DNA of 64,000 nucleotides from Gracilibacillus caseinilyticus (lineage in GTDB: Bacteria > Bacillota > Bacilli > Bacillales > Amphibacillaceae): NCBI RefSeq assembly GCF_022919115.1, contig NZ_CP095072.1, positions 620,001 through 684,000 on the forward strand, read 5' to 3'. The translations under genes and the position numbers were made by a program. The notes under the pieces are model-generated. The model searched no databases, was not told the origin of the DNA, and saw only the letters and a program-made list of their open reading frames with translations. Of this stretch, positions 56,746 through 64,000 are shown one piece after another; positions within the stretch are counted from its first letter, which is position 1, and each line of letters opens with the position of its first letter.

Positions 56746-57975
56746 TCATCGATATAATTTTGCTGGTAAATGGGTTAAGGACTGACCTGTTGCTGATTCT
56801 ACAAGGTTTTCCTCCAATTCGAACGGTAAGGCTTCAATCTTAGAGAATGCTTTGACAAATGTTGTTAAAGTAAGGTTGGATTCTAATCTTGCAAGTGGTG
56901 CCCCCATGCAAAAATGCGGGCCTTTTCCGAAAGTAACATGTTTTTTGTTGGATGGACGGTGAATATTAAGGTTATAAGGATCTTCAAACACTTCTTCGTC
57001 TAGGTTGGCAGCACTCATCCATGCTACAATTAAGTCACCTTCTTTTAAATCCACACCTAAAAGTTGATTATCTTTCTTCACCGTTCTGTCTCGCTTAGAC
57101 GAATGGAAGCGATATCTCAACATTTCCTCGGTTACTTTTGGAGCTAATGATGGATCCTCTCTTAATTCCTGATAAAGGGATGGATCATCATACAATAAGG
57201 AATAAAACGTATTGGCAAGTAAATGTGCCGTCGTTTCTACTCCTGCACCTAACAGTAACATCGTTGTTCGGACGATTTCATCATCTGTAAAGCTTTCACC
57301 ATCTACTTCTGCTCGTACTAAATCAGAGATAATATCGTCAGAAAGATTTTGTCTCTTCTCCACAATAATAGGGAACAAATACTGGTAGTATTCCATAGCA
57401 GCTTGCTGTTTTTCTTGTTCGATTTGTTCCGCATTTTCCGATCTAATCGGCTTAAATAATGTATCTACCCACTCTTTGAATTGATCTCTATCTGTGATAG
57501 GAATGTCGAATAAATCAGTAATTACAATGCTCGGTATGGGACCAGCAAAATCCTGAACCAAATCCACTTCCTCTTTTTCTTTCAGTTCTTCCACTAATTC
57601 TTCAATTATCTCTTGAATTCTCGGCTCCCAATTTTTTAAGCTTCTTGGAGTGAAAGCTGCTTGCAGCAAGGACCTTCTCTTTCGATGTTTTGGCGGATCA
57701 GCGAAATTAAGGTTAGTTTTATCAGGGACTTCCCCTTCTTCACTTTTGGAACCCACCTGTATCGTCGTACGAGCTCCTTCACTTGAGAAATACTCATAAT
57801 TAGTCAACACTTCAGTCACATCTTCGTGTTTAAAAACATTCCACGTATCTGTTGTTTCATCATAAAAAATAGGAGACTCCTCGAGTTTTTGTTTATACCA
57901 GTCGATTGGAAAAAACTCTTCGGATCTCGTCTGGAAATTTGTTATCTTATCGAGCTGTGTAACGTTTTTCGCCAT
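56746..57975 (-). CDS. Cytochrome P450
   Basis: 409 residues, soluble bacterial type. I-helix LLLGAGVETTAHLL, ExxR in EEMLRYR, heme loop FGKGPHFCMGAPLARLE with the axial Cys near residue 355. Resembles CYP106/CYP109-like enzymes that hydroxylate steroids, terpenoids or fatty acids; substrate unknown. AAGGAAGGGAG upstream. It follows a ferredoxin gene by 37 bp, which is its probable electron donor. Confidence 0.93.
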   Translation of the reverse strand: MAKNVTQLDKITNFQTRSEEFFPIDWYKQKLEESPIFYDETTDTWNVFKHEDVTEVLTNYEYFSSEGARTTIQVGSKSEEGEVPDKTNLNFADPPKHRKRRSLLQAAFTPRSLKNWEPRIQEIIEELVEELKEKEEVDLVQDFAGPIPSIVITDLFDIPITDRDQFKEWVDTLFKPIRSENAEQIEQEKQQAAMEYYQYLFPIIVEKRQNLSDDIISDLVRAEVDGESFTDDEIVRTTMLLLGAGVETTAHLLANTFYSLLYDDPSLYQELREDPSLAPKVTEEMLRYRFHSSKRDRTVKKDNQLLGVDLKEGDLIVAWMSAANLDEEVFEDPYNLNIHRPSNKKHVTFGKGPHFCMGAPLARLESNLTLTTFVKAFSKIEALPFELEENLVESATGQSLTHLPAKLYR

Positions 57976-58012
57976 TTTGGTACTTACTCCCTTCCTTTTT
58001 TAATCGTTTTTG

Positions 58013-58243
58013 TTAATCGTTTAATGGATGTCCTTGTAGCACGATCGAACTTGTAGGGCATTCCTCTGCGGCTTCTCTCAAATCCTCTTCCTGATCTTCA
58101 GGTATCGGCGTTACACCTTGATTATCATCCAGTTTAATGTAGGCAAGTCCTTCTTCATCCAAGTCGAAAATGTCTGGTGCAATTCCTTCACAGTTACCAC
58201 ATCCAATGCATGTATCTACATCGACCTTTGCATATAATGCCAA
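58013..58243 (-). CDS. Ferredoxin, single 4Fe-4S cluster
   Basis: 76 residues with TTG start 58243 behind GGGGGTG; the ATG at 58261 lacks a site. CIGCGNC and a distal ECP supply the four Cys ligands, as in Bacillus Fer. Acidic, electron donor to the P450 encoded next. Confidence 0.88.
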   Translation of the reverse strand: MALYAKVDVDTCIGCGNCEGIAPDIFDLDEEGLAYIKLDDNQGVTPIPEDQEEDLREAAEECPTSSIVLQGHPLND

Positions 58244-58270
58244 AATGGCACCCCCAATCATTTCTTTTAT

Positions 58271-58303
58271 GACTAAATCGTTCTATAATAGAACGCAATA
58301 GTC
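58271..58303. promoter_or_regulatory. Palindromic operator upstream of ferredoxin-P450
   Basis: A 33-bp imperfect palindrome with a perfect core GTTCTATAATAGAAC and outer arms GACTA/TAGTC. A minus-strand TTGACG lies at 58319-58324. The TetR-family gene at 59497 is the nearest candidate regulator. Confidence 0.6.
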
Positions 58304-58426
58304 ATTTTCATCTTAACACGTCAATATTGAATGGGCATCAGACTTGAGGAGCAATTTCATTGGAAGGAATAGCAGAAAAGGACTAGGGGAAAAAGCACCA
58401 ATAACTAATTACATATAAAGCTACCT

Positions 58427-58747
58427 ATAATGCGGATTATGTTAACTAAACTAATTCGATATGGTGATTTTGACAAAAAGTATGAGCGTAGCAAAGCTCC
58501 GGAAATATGCTTCGCGTCCTGTGGGGCACGGCTTCAACTAAGTTACTACATGAACTGCTTCATTGCTGCCTTGTGCCGAGGAAGCTCACTTCGAAGCAAT
58601 TCTTGCAGACACAGGCACAGACAAAGTGGATCTTCAGCCGTGCCCCGCAGGACGCGAAGTAGTTGGCCGGAGCGGCATTTCAGCATACAAACTATTTCAA
58701 AATTAACACTAAGCTAGTAAGTTGCTAGTTAACTTAATCCGCATTAT
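58427..58747. repeat. Interspersed element family 1, intermediate copy (about 320 bp)
   Basis: Ends ATAATGCGGATTATGTTAACT and TAGTTAACTTAATCCGCATTAT are inverted repeats. The interior shares TTCATTGCTGCCTTGTGCCGAG and CAGACACAGGCACAGAC with the long copy at 28139. The bases at position 6 (G for A) differ from the other copies at both ends, i.e. the ends coevolved. Confidence 0.9.
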
Positions 58748-58824
58748 GAGAACCCATACTTAAACTTGAACGTGATTACTTCTGAATTTCACCTTGCTCC
58801 CAGTAATTATGCTTTCTTAACGCA

Positions 58825-58856
58825 CAAAAAAATCCCAGGAACTGGTCCCGAGATTC
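58825..58856 (-). terminator. Terminator of the glutathione peroxidase gene
   Basis: AATCTCGGGACC-AG-TTCCTGGGATTTTTTT on the minus strand. Confidence 0.85.
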
Positions 58857-58865
58857 GTGTTGATT

Positions 58866-59351
58866 TTAACTATTCTTATTAAGTAATGCTTCAATATCTT
58901 TTTCCATTTCTTTTGGTTCCGTCTTTGGTGCATACCGTTTCACGACATTTCCGTCTTCATCCACTAAGAATTTGGTGAAGTTCCATTTGATTTGATCGGA
59001 AATGATTCCTGGAGCTGCTTTTGTGAGTGTCTTGAATAATGGATGCGCATTTTTTCCACGCACATTTATTTTAGCAAACATCGGGAAGCTGACACCATAA
59101 TTCAGTCGGCAATGCTGTTCTGCTTCTTCACTTGAGCCTGGCTCTTGATTCATGAACTGATTACTAGGAAATCCTAAAATTTCAAGTCCTTCATCCTTAT
59201 ATTTTTCATATAGCTCTTGTAAACCATCAAATTGCGGGGTAAATCCACACTTACTAGCTGTATTTACGATAACCAGTGCTTTTGCTTTATAATCCTCTAC
59301 TTTTTTCTCTTCGCCTTTGGATGTTTGAATCTGCAAATCATAAATAGACAT
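58866..59351 (-). CDS. Glutathione peroxidase-like thiol peroxidase
   Basis: 161 residues. Peroxidatic Cys in [12 protein letters not shown] near residue 36, then [14 protein letters not shown] and [10 protein letters not shown] with the conserved Gln and Trp. Reduces organic peroxides, probably using thioredoxin. AAGGAGG upstream. Monocistronic (BsaA-like). Confidence 0.94.
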   Translation of the reverse strand: MSIYDLQIQTSKGEEKKVEDYKAKALVIVNTASKCGFTPQFDGLQELYEKYKDEGLEILGFPSNQFMNQEPGSSEEAEQHCRLNYGVSFPMFAKINVRGKNAHPLFKTLTKAAPGIISDQIKWNFTKFLVDEDGNVVKRYAPKTEPKEMEKDIEALLNKNS

Positions 59352-59496
59352 TTACATCACCTCCTTATTCAAAGAATAGCATAGAACACATTAAATATTG
59401 GAAAGATTTGCTCGAATTACCGATCGTTCGATAGAGAAATACTAGTAATCTAAGGACCTTTCAATCAGAAGAAACACATTGAAACACTAAGTCTTT

Positions 59497-60387
59497 CTAC
59501 CTATCAACCATTAAACTTTCTTGCAATATTTGATGATATTCTTTCAAGCTATCTATCGTAGCCAGATTATGAAGCATTCCTTTAAGAATGACTTTCCTTG
59601 GCTGGATGCTGGTGAGTTCCTGTTCGATAATGTTAATCGACGCTTTTGCCTCTTCTTTTTGTTCCGAAGGAATACCTTCTTGTTCCAGATGGTGTTTCAT
59701 TTTATTTAATAGCTTTAACGGATGTTTTTTTTTAGTGGTATCTTCTTCTAAATATAATGACCAGAGACTTTCATTCATAATAGGAGACATGGATTTTTCG
59801 TTCATACCTTTTATTATAAACTCTAGTTGGGTCAGTGCGTAATCAACTATTTTATCAACATTCAAAGAGAAATGTTTCCAAAATATTAATTCCATATAAT
59901 GTCGTATGATTGCTGCTAATAAAAACGCACCGTCTGCTGCATACAATTCGATTTTCTGGCCATATATTTTTATTAAATACTTTTTAAACCATTTAAGCTG
60001 AATCGTATTTTGTTCTCTAAAATATTGATAAATGATGTTATTCAGATAGCCAGAAAGATCCTTACTTTGAAGCTTGTAAAATTCCTGGTTTTTTACATAG
60101 TGATTCATTTTTATGGTTAAACCTTTTTTAAACTTCTCCATATTAGACAAGTTATGATCCGATTCCACTACAAGAATTTGTCCTTCCATATTATGAAAAA
60201 AGTATTTCAGAATTTGCAGGAGCAGATCTTCCTTTGATTTGAAATACATATAGAGACTGCCTTTCGACACACCGCATTCGTCAGCAATTTCTTGCATCGA
60301 TATTTGATTAACACTTTTTGCAGAGAATAAGTGCATGGACGTTACTAATATATGTTTTTCTTTTTCAACATCTTTCTTTCGCATCAT
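59497..60387 (-). CDS. TetR/AcrR-family regulator
   Basis: 296 residues, long for the family (usually about 190-220). N-terminal HTH (about 8-60) with ISMQEIADECGVSKGSLYMYFKSKEDLL. The helical ligand-binding part extends to about 200 and an extra C-terminal helical segment follows. GGAAGG precedes the ATG. Possible regulator of the ferredoxin-P450 pair 1.2 kb away. Confidence 0.88.
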   Translation of the reverse strand: MMRKKDVEKEKHILVTSMHLFSAKSVNQISMQEIADECGVSKGSLYMYFKSKEDLLLQILKYFFHNMEGQILVVESDHNLSNMEKFKKGLTIKMNHYVKNQEFYKLQSKDLSGYLNNIIYQYFREQNTIQLKWFKKYLIKIYGQKIELYAADGAFLLAAIIRHYMELIFWKHFSLNVDKIVDYALTQLEFIIKGMNEKSMSPIMNESLWSLYLEEDTTKKKHPLKLLNKMKHHLEQEGIPSEQKEEAKASINIIEQELTSIQPRKVILKGMLHNLATIDSLKEYHQILQESLMVDR

Positions 60388-60413
60388 GATCCTTCCTTCT
60401 AATACAAATTACC

Positions 60414-60579
60414 TTAATAGAGGATGTCCAAAAGGCCCGGGAAAAATCGCTGTGAACTTCTGCGTTGGATTACATCTCCGTTCCTCATGTATTGATAAGC
60501 ATACATTCCGGTACTCGAAGCTACGTTGTCTTGAATTTCTTTGCGCTTTTTGTCCTCCTTTTTGAACACGCACTAACAG
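60414..60579. repeat. Miniature element, family 2, copy 2
   Basis: Ends TTAATAGAGGATGTCCAAAAG and CTTTTTGAACACGCACTAACAG; about 50 bp longer than the copy at 8295 through an internal insertion. Confidence 0.75.
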
Positions 60580-61159
60580 GGTATATCAAGATAAGTTTAA
60601 TAGAAAAAGTTGTCGAGAACAATGACTCGCCTCTACTTTACACCCCCAAATACCACATGCTCCATCCACTTAAAGTAACAATCTGCATGATCAAATCCAA
60701 CTTAGCGGAGCCAATTTACTTGTACATCAATAAGACATCCTTAGTACTCCCAGTCATTATGGCCATTATGTTTTTGTATAAATTCGCTAAATTTTATACC
60801 AATAAACATTTTATGTCAATACAAAAGATAATCTAAACCATTTTTACTATCCGAAGCCATTTGTCTTTTATTTGGTTAAATTTACAATCCAATCCATTCA
60901 TAATGACCACAATTTCAGCTGTGATCGATCTTTCTTATTCACGCTTATTGCTATAATAGTAGACTTTCTCCTTACTCTTGCATATAACAAAGTAGCAAAC
61001 AGAGATGTCAGAAAAATCAGAAACACTGTCATAAAATCTAACAATTAACAAGACATTTTTTTCATTAAAATAGTATTATATGACTATTACATCGGATGTG
61101 TATCATGAAAGATATTCGCCATTACATTATTGGAATTTATAGAGAAAAGGATGACACGT
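60580..61159. other. AT-rich spacer without a supported gene
   Basis: A plus-strand open frame (to 60836) lacks a ribosome binding site and looks random. The region upstream of 61160 must hold the promoter of the next gene; no clear boxes were picked. Confidence 0.4.
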
Positions 61160-63439
61160 ATGGAAATCATTCAGCTTCATGTTAATTTTGTTTGGATTAC
61201 AATTGCAGCAATATTAGTATTTTTTATGCAGGCGGGATTTACCGCATTAGAAGCAGGACTTGTACGTGCCAAAAACTCCATTAATGTTGCGATTAAAAAC
61301 GTATCAGACCTGTTAATCGCGACTGTTGTTTTTTCATTAGTTGGATTTGGTATTATGTTTGGTAATTCTTCAGGAGGGTTATTTGGAACCAGTTTATTTT
61401 TCTTTGATCAGTTAGCAGAAGATCCTTGGAATTGGGCCTTTTTATTCTTCCAAATTGTCTTTGCTGGAACAGCAGCAACGATTGTTTCAGGTACCATTGC
61501 CGAGAGAGTTAAATTTGGTGTATACATAGCTGGTACTGTTTTTATTGTTTTATTAATTTACCCGCTATTTGGCCACTGGGCTTGGGGAAGCCTACTTAAT
61601 CCTGAGCAAGCTGGCTGGTTGGAGAATTTAGGATTCGTTGATTTCGCTGGTTCAACGGTCGTCCACTCCATTGGTGGTTGGGTTGCATTAGCTGCAGCCA
61701 TTGTTGTCGGACCTCGTATTGGCAAGTACCAGGATGGTAAAATCAATGAAATGAAGCCTTCCAATGTGGTGCTGGCAGCATTAGGTGTATTTATCCTATG
61801 GCTAGGCTGGTTCGGCTTTAATGCCGGTTCTACGACAACTGGGGATACGTCGATTGCGCTTATCGCCTTAAATACACATCTCGCAGCAGCTGCTGGTGGG
61901 TTATTGGCTATGGTAACAAGCTGGATTGGATTCTCACAGCCAAAAGTAGAGGATATATTAAACGGGGTCTTAGCCGGACTTGTATCTGTCACAGCCGGAG
62001 TTGCTGTATTGACACCACTGATGGCTTTGTTAGTTGGCGCCATTGGAGGAATCCTCGTTGTATTTTCTTTACTATTTATTGATCGTGTTTGTAAAGTGGA
62101 TGACGCGATTGGTGCTGTATCTGTTCACGGTGTATGTGGTGCCTGGGGGACAATCGCTGTAGGATTATTTGGCACCATGTCACTATTACCAGCGGAATCC
62201 AGGATAGCTCAAATTTTAATTCAATGCTTGGGAGTTGTGGTAGCCTTTGTTTGGGCCATCGTTCTAGGTTTCGTCATTTATAAACTGATTGGGTTCTTTA
62301 TGAAGGTACGTCCAGAACCCGAAGAAGAAATAGCCGGTTTAAATGTTAGTGAGCATGGCGCATCTATAGCTATGCTTGATACGATTCAATCCATGCAAGC
62401 TATTGCGGATTCTGCAGGGGACTTAACCAAAATTATGAAAACTGATCCAGGGGAAGACACATATAAATTGAATATTGCCTTCAATCAAGTGATTAATAAA
62501 CTCAATCAATTAGTGAGACAAGTGAAGACGGCATCTCATTATGTAGAAAACTCTGCTGATGATTTGATAGAAGTGACAAGCCGTTTGCAGGAGGATAGTA
62601 AAGAACAGGTCCAAACTATTGGTGTGACACATGCCGTATTTCAAGAAACCGACCAACGACTGGAACAAGAATTGGAGCGGGAAAATGAAGTTATAGCTAC
62701 TATTCAGCAATTTTTCTCTTCGGTGGAACAAGTCAGCGAAAAAGTGACCACTTTAACGGATGAAATGACGACAGTGAAATCAACGGTAGATAACATTTCG
62801 GAAATGAATCAAAACGTCGATGAGACGATGAAAAATTATCGACGTCAAAACGAGGAAATTCAGCAGTTCTCCAATCAAAGTCATTCCGTGATGCAGGTTA
62901 TTCGTGATATCGCGGAACAAATCAATTTATTAGCTTTAAATGCCGGTATTGAAGCCGCACATGCTGGCGAATATGGCAAAGGCTTTGCTGTTGTAGCTAA
63001 TGAAATTCGAAAGCTGGCAGAGCAATCGAAACATTCGACGACGGAGATACAAGAAATTATCACCGGAACCGTCGATACGATACAAAAAGGGCAACTTGAT
63101 TTTTCAACCTTTAATGAACAGCTGCAGCATTTATTTGAGCAATTAACGTATATGCCGGAAATATTCCATGTAATGGATCAAGAAGTTCAGGATATCAACC
63201 ATGTAATGGATCATTTTACTGACAATTTAGAGATTATGAGTAAAGACACTTCTGACATGCTCGAAAGCAAGCAGGAACAACGGATAAGCTTCCAGAACAT
63301 GTGCGAGAAAATCGAAATAATCTACGAACAAATGAAAGAAAGCGACGCATCCATTGAAGATATGGCGCAACGCATCGCTCAAATGAAAGAACAGAGCGTC
63401 TTTTTATCTAATAAGGTAAGCAAGTTTACTACTAGCTAA
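61160..63439 (+). CDS. Ammonium transporter-chemoreceptor fusion (Amt-MCP)
   Basis: 759 residues from ATG 61160 (AGGATGA upstream; TTG 61130 and ATG 61151 are alternatives). Residues about 1-400 are a complete Amt domain with 11 helices: [25 protein letters not shown], the first pore His in [18 protein letters not shown], and the second in [11 protein letters not shown]. After a linker (about 405-470) comes a coiled coil with the MCP signalling tip [40 protein letters not shown] (about 590-630). No HAMP is obvious. It probably senses ammonium and signals to CheA. Monocistronic. Confidence 0.93.
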   Translation: MEIIQLHVNFVWITIAAILVFFMQAGFTALEAGLVRAKNSINVAIKNVSDLLIATVVFSLVGFGIMFGNSSGGLFGTSLFFFDQLAEDPWNWAFLFFQIVFAGTAATIVSGTIAERVKFGVYIAGTVFIVLLIYPLFGHWAWGSLLNPEQAGWLENLGFVDFAGSTVVHSIGGWVALAAAIVVGPRIGKYQDGKINEMKPSNVVLAALGVFILWLGWFGFNAGSTTTGDTSIALIALNTHLAAAAGGLLAMVTSWIGFSQPKVEDILNGVLAGLVSVTAGVAVLTPLMALLVGAIGGILVVFSLLFIDRVCKVDDAIGAVSVHGVCGAWGTIAVGLFGTMSLLPAESRIAQILIQCLGVVVAFVWAIVLGFVIYKLIGFFMKVRPEPEEEIAGLNVSEHGASIAMLDTIQSMQAIADSAGDLTKIMKTDPGEDTYKLNIAFNQVINKLNQLVRQVKTASHYVENSADDLIEVTSRLQEDSKEQVQTIGVTHAVFQETDQRLEQELERENEVIATIQQFFSSVEQVSEKVTTLTDEMTTVKSTVDNISEMNQNVDETMKNYRRQNEEIQQFSNQSHSVMQVIRDIAEQINLLALNAGIEAAHAGEYGKGFAVVANEIRKLAEQSKHSTTEIQEIITGTVDTIQKGQLDFSTFNEQLQHLFEQLTYMPEIFHVMDQEVQDINHVMDHFTDNLEIMSKDTSDMLESKQEQRISFQNMCEKIEIIYEQMKESDASIEDMAQRIAQMKEQSVFLSNKVSKFTTS

Positions 63440-63458
63440 AAACTCATAAAAAGCAAGA

Positions 63459-63495
63459 ATGGTTCCCTTGTTCTGGAAAATTAGAACAAGAGAAC
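63459..63495. terminator. Stem-loop between convergent genes
   Basis: GGTTCCCTTGTTCT ... AGAACAAGAGAACC; T-rich tails are weak on both strands. Confidence 0.6.
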
Positions 63496-63512
63496 CTTCC
63501 CTCTGTTGCATA

Positions 63513-63980
63513 TTAGCCAATTTCTTTTAACAAGTTTGCCATTTCTACTGCTGATATAGCTGCTTCTGCTCCTTTGTTTCCAGCTTTTGTACCGGCGCGT
63601 TCGATGGCTTGTTCAATCGTATCAGTTGTCAACACACCGAAAATAACCGGAATTCCTGCGCTCATGGATACACTTGCTACTCCTTTAGATACTTCATTGC
63701 TGACATAATCAAAATGTGGCGTCGATCCGCGGATCACTGTTCCTAATGTAACGACCGCATCATACTTTCCTGATTCTGCCATTTTCTTCGCTACTAAAGG
63801 TATTTCGAAAGCTCCTGGTACCCAAGCAATTTCAACATCTTGTTCTGATAAACCGTGACGACGCAAGGCATCTTCTGCCCCAGCTAAAAGCTTGCCAGTG
63901 ATAAATTCATTAAACCTGCCTACAACGATCCCTACCTTTAATCCCGTACCGACTAAATTACCTTCATATGTTTTTCCCAT
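63513..63980 (-). CDS. ribH: 6,7-dimethyl-8-ribityllumazine synthase
   Basis: 155 residues, complete. Penultimate step of riboflavin synthesis. [34 protein letters not shown] (with the catalytic His) and the C-terminal [17 protein letters not shown] are typical. GGAGGAGG upstream. Being the last gene of the usual ribDEAH order, the other rib genes probably lie beyond the right edge. Confidence 0.97.
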   Translation of the reverse strand: MGKTYEGNLVGTGLKVGIVVGRFNEFITGKLLAGAEDALRRHGLSEQDVEIAWVPGAFEIPLVAKKMAESGKYDAVVTLGTVIRGSTPHFDYVSNEVSKGVASVSMSAGIPVIFGVLTTDTIEQAIERAGTKAGNKGAEAAISAVEMANLLKEIG

Positions 63981-64000
63981 GTTTAAATTCCTCCTCCGTT

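Noticed and set aside
3371..60579. CRISPR array made of the repeated GGACGCG-type segments
   Set aside because: The repeats are dispersed, of unequal length and lack regular spacers; no cas genes are present.
60465..60836. 123-residue plus-strand open frame
   Set aside because: It begins inside a miniature element, has no ribosome binding site and no protein-like pattern.

Overview
The window comes from a low-GC, Gram-positive, endospore-forming member of the Bacillaceae, probably a moderately halophilic genus near Gracilibacillus, Oceanobacillus or Virgibacillus. The genus is inferred, not shown. The evidence is the Bacillus-type gene order (acpS-ydcC and alr-ndoAI-ndoA-rsbR-rsbS), strong AGGAGG ribosome binding sites, spore-surface genes (YppG, collagen-like protein, CotY/ExsY relic, Spo0E-like), CssRS-HtrA, and several short interspersed repeat families. 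No rRNA, tRNA or CRISPR array was seen.

Left part (1-3.4 kb): the start of the general stress (sigma-B) module. alr, the ndoAI/ndoA (MazEF-type) pair, rsbR and the 5' part of rsbS are all on the minus strand. In Bacillus subtilis these genes directly follow acpS and ydcC. Here acpS, NAD(P)HX repair and ydcC lie at 23.5-26.5 kb, so about 20 kb has been placed between ydcC and alr.

That 20-kb block (3.4-23.5 kb) is the most distinctive part. It holds an apparent synthase-dependent exopolysaccharide operon: a secreted TIM-barrel hydrolase lipoprotein, a membrane HEAT-repeat protein, a processive GT2 synthase, a regulator whose receiver has Glu in place of the phospho-Asp, a UDP-GlcNAc-type 6-dehydrogenase, glmS without a ribozyme, a truncated GlmU and a membrane-anchored hydrolase. 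A divergent secreted tandem-domain hydrolase lies beside it. Next to these is a complete comQXPA quorum-sensing locus with a 58-residue ComX precursor. A ComA-box-like sequence sits in the divergent EPS promoter region, and comP is frameshifted in a T9 tract at its 5' end. Together these suggest pheromone-controlled, possibly phase-variable matrix production.

Middle part (26.7-49 kb): mostly ordinary core genes. They include a rhomboid protease, CshA helicase, an EamA transporter, an esterase, YppG, MarR, an EcsAB-like ABC exporter, thioredoxin, a DUF368/PopT lipid-carrier translocase, a CapA-like protein, TypA, CssRS divergent from HtrA, a CstA-type transporter, a TraR/DksA-type protein and a beta-hydroxyacid dehydrogenase. 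They are interspersed with miniature elements and a 140-150 bp inverted-repeat pair.

49.3-55.7 kb is a decayed integrative element. It is bounded by a perfect 57-bp direct repeat and contains a collagen-like spore-surface protein, a Spo0E-like protein, and broken histidine kinase, CotY/ExsY, endolysin and tyrosine-recombinase genes. The repeat lies in the 5' leader of trhO.

Right part (55.7-64 kb): trhO, a ferredoxin-P450 pair with a palindromic operator, glutathione peroxidase, a TetR regulator, an ammonium-transporter/chemoreceptor fusion and ribH.
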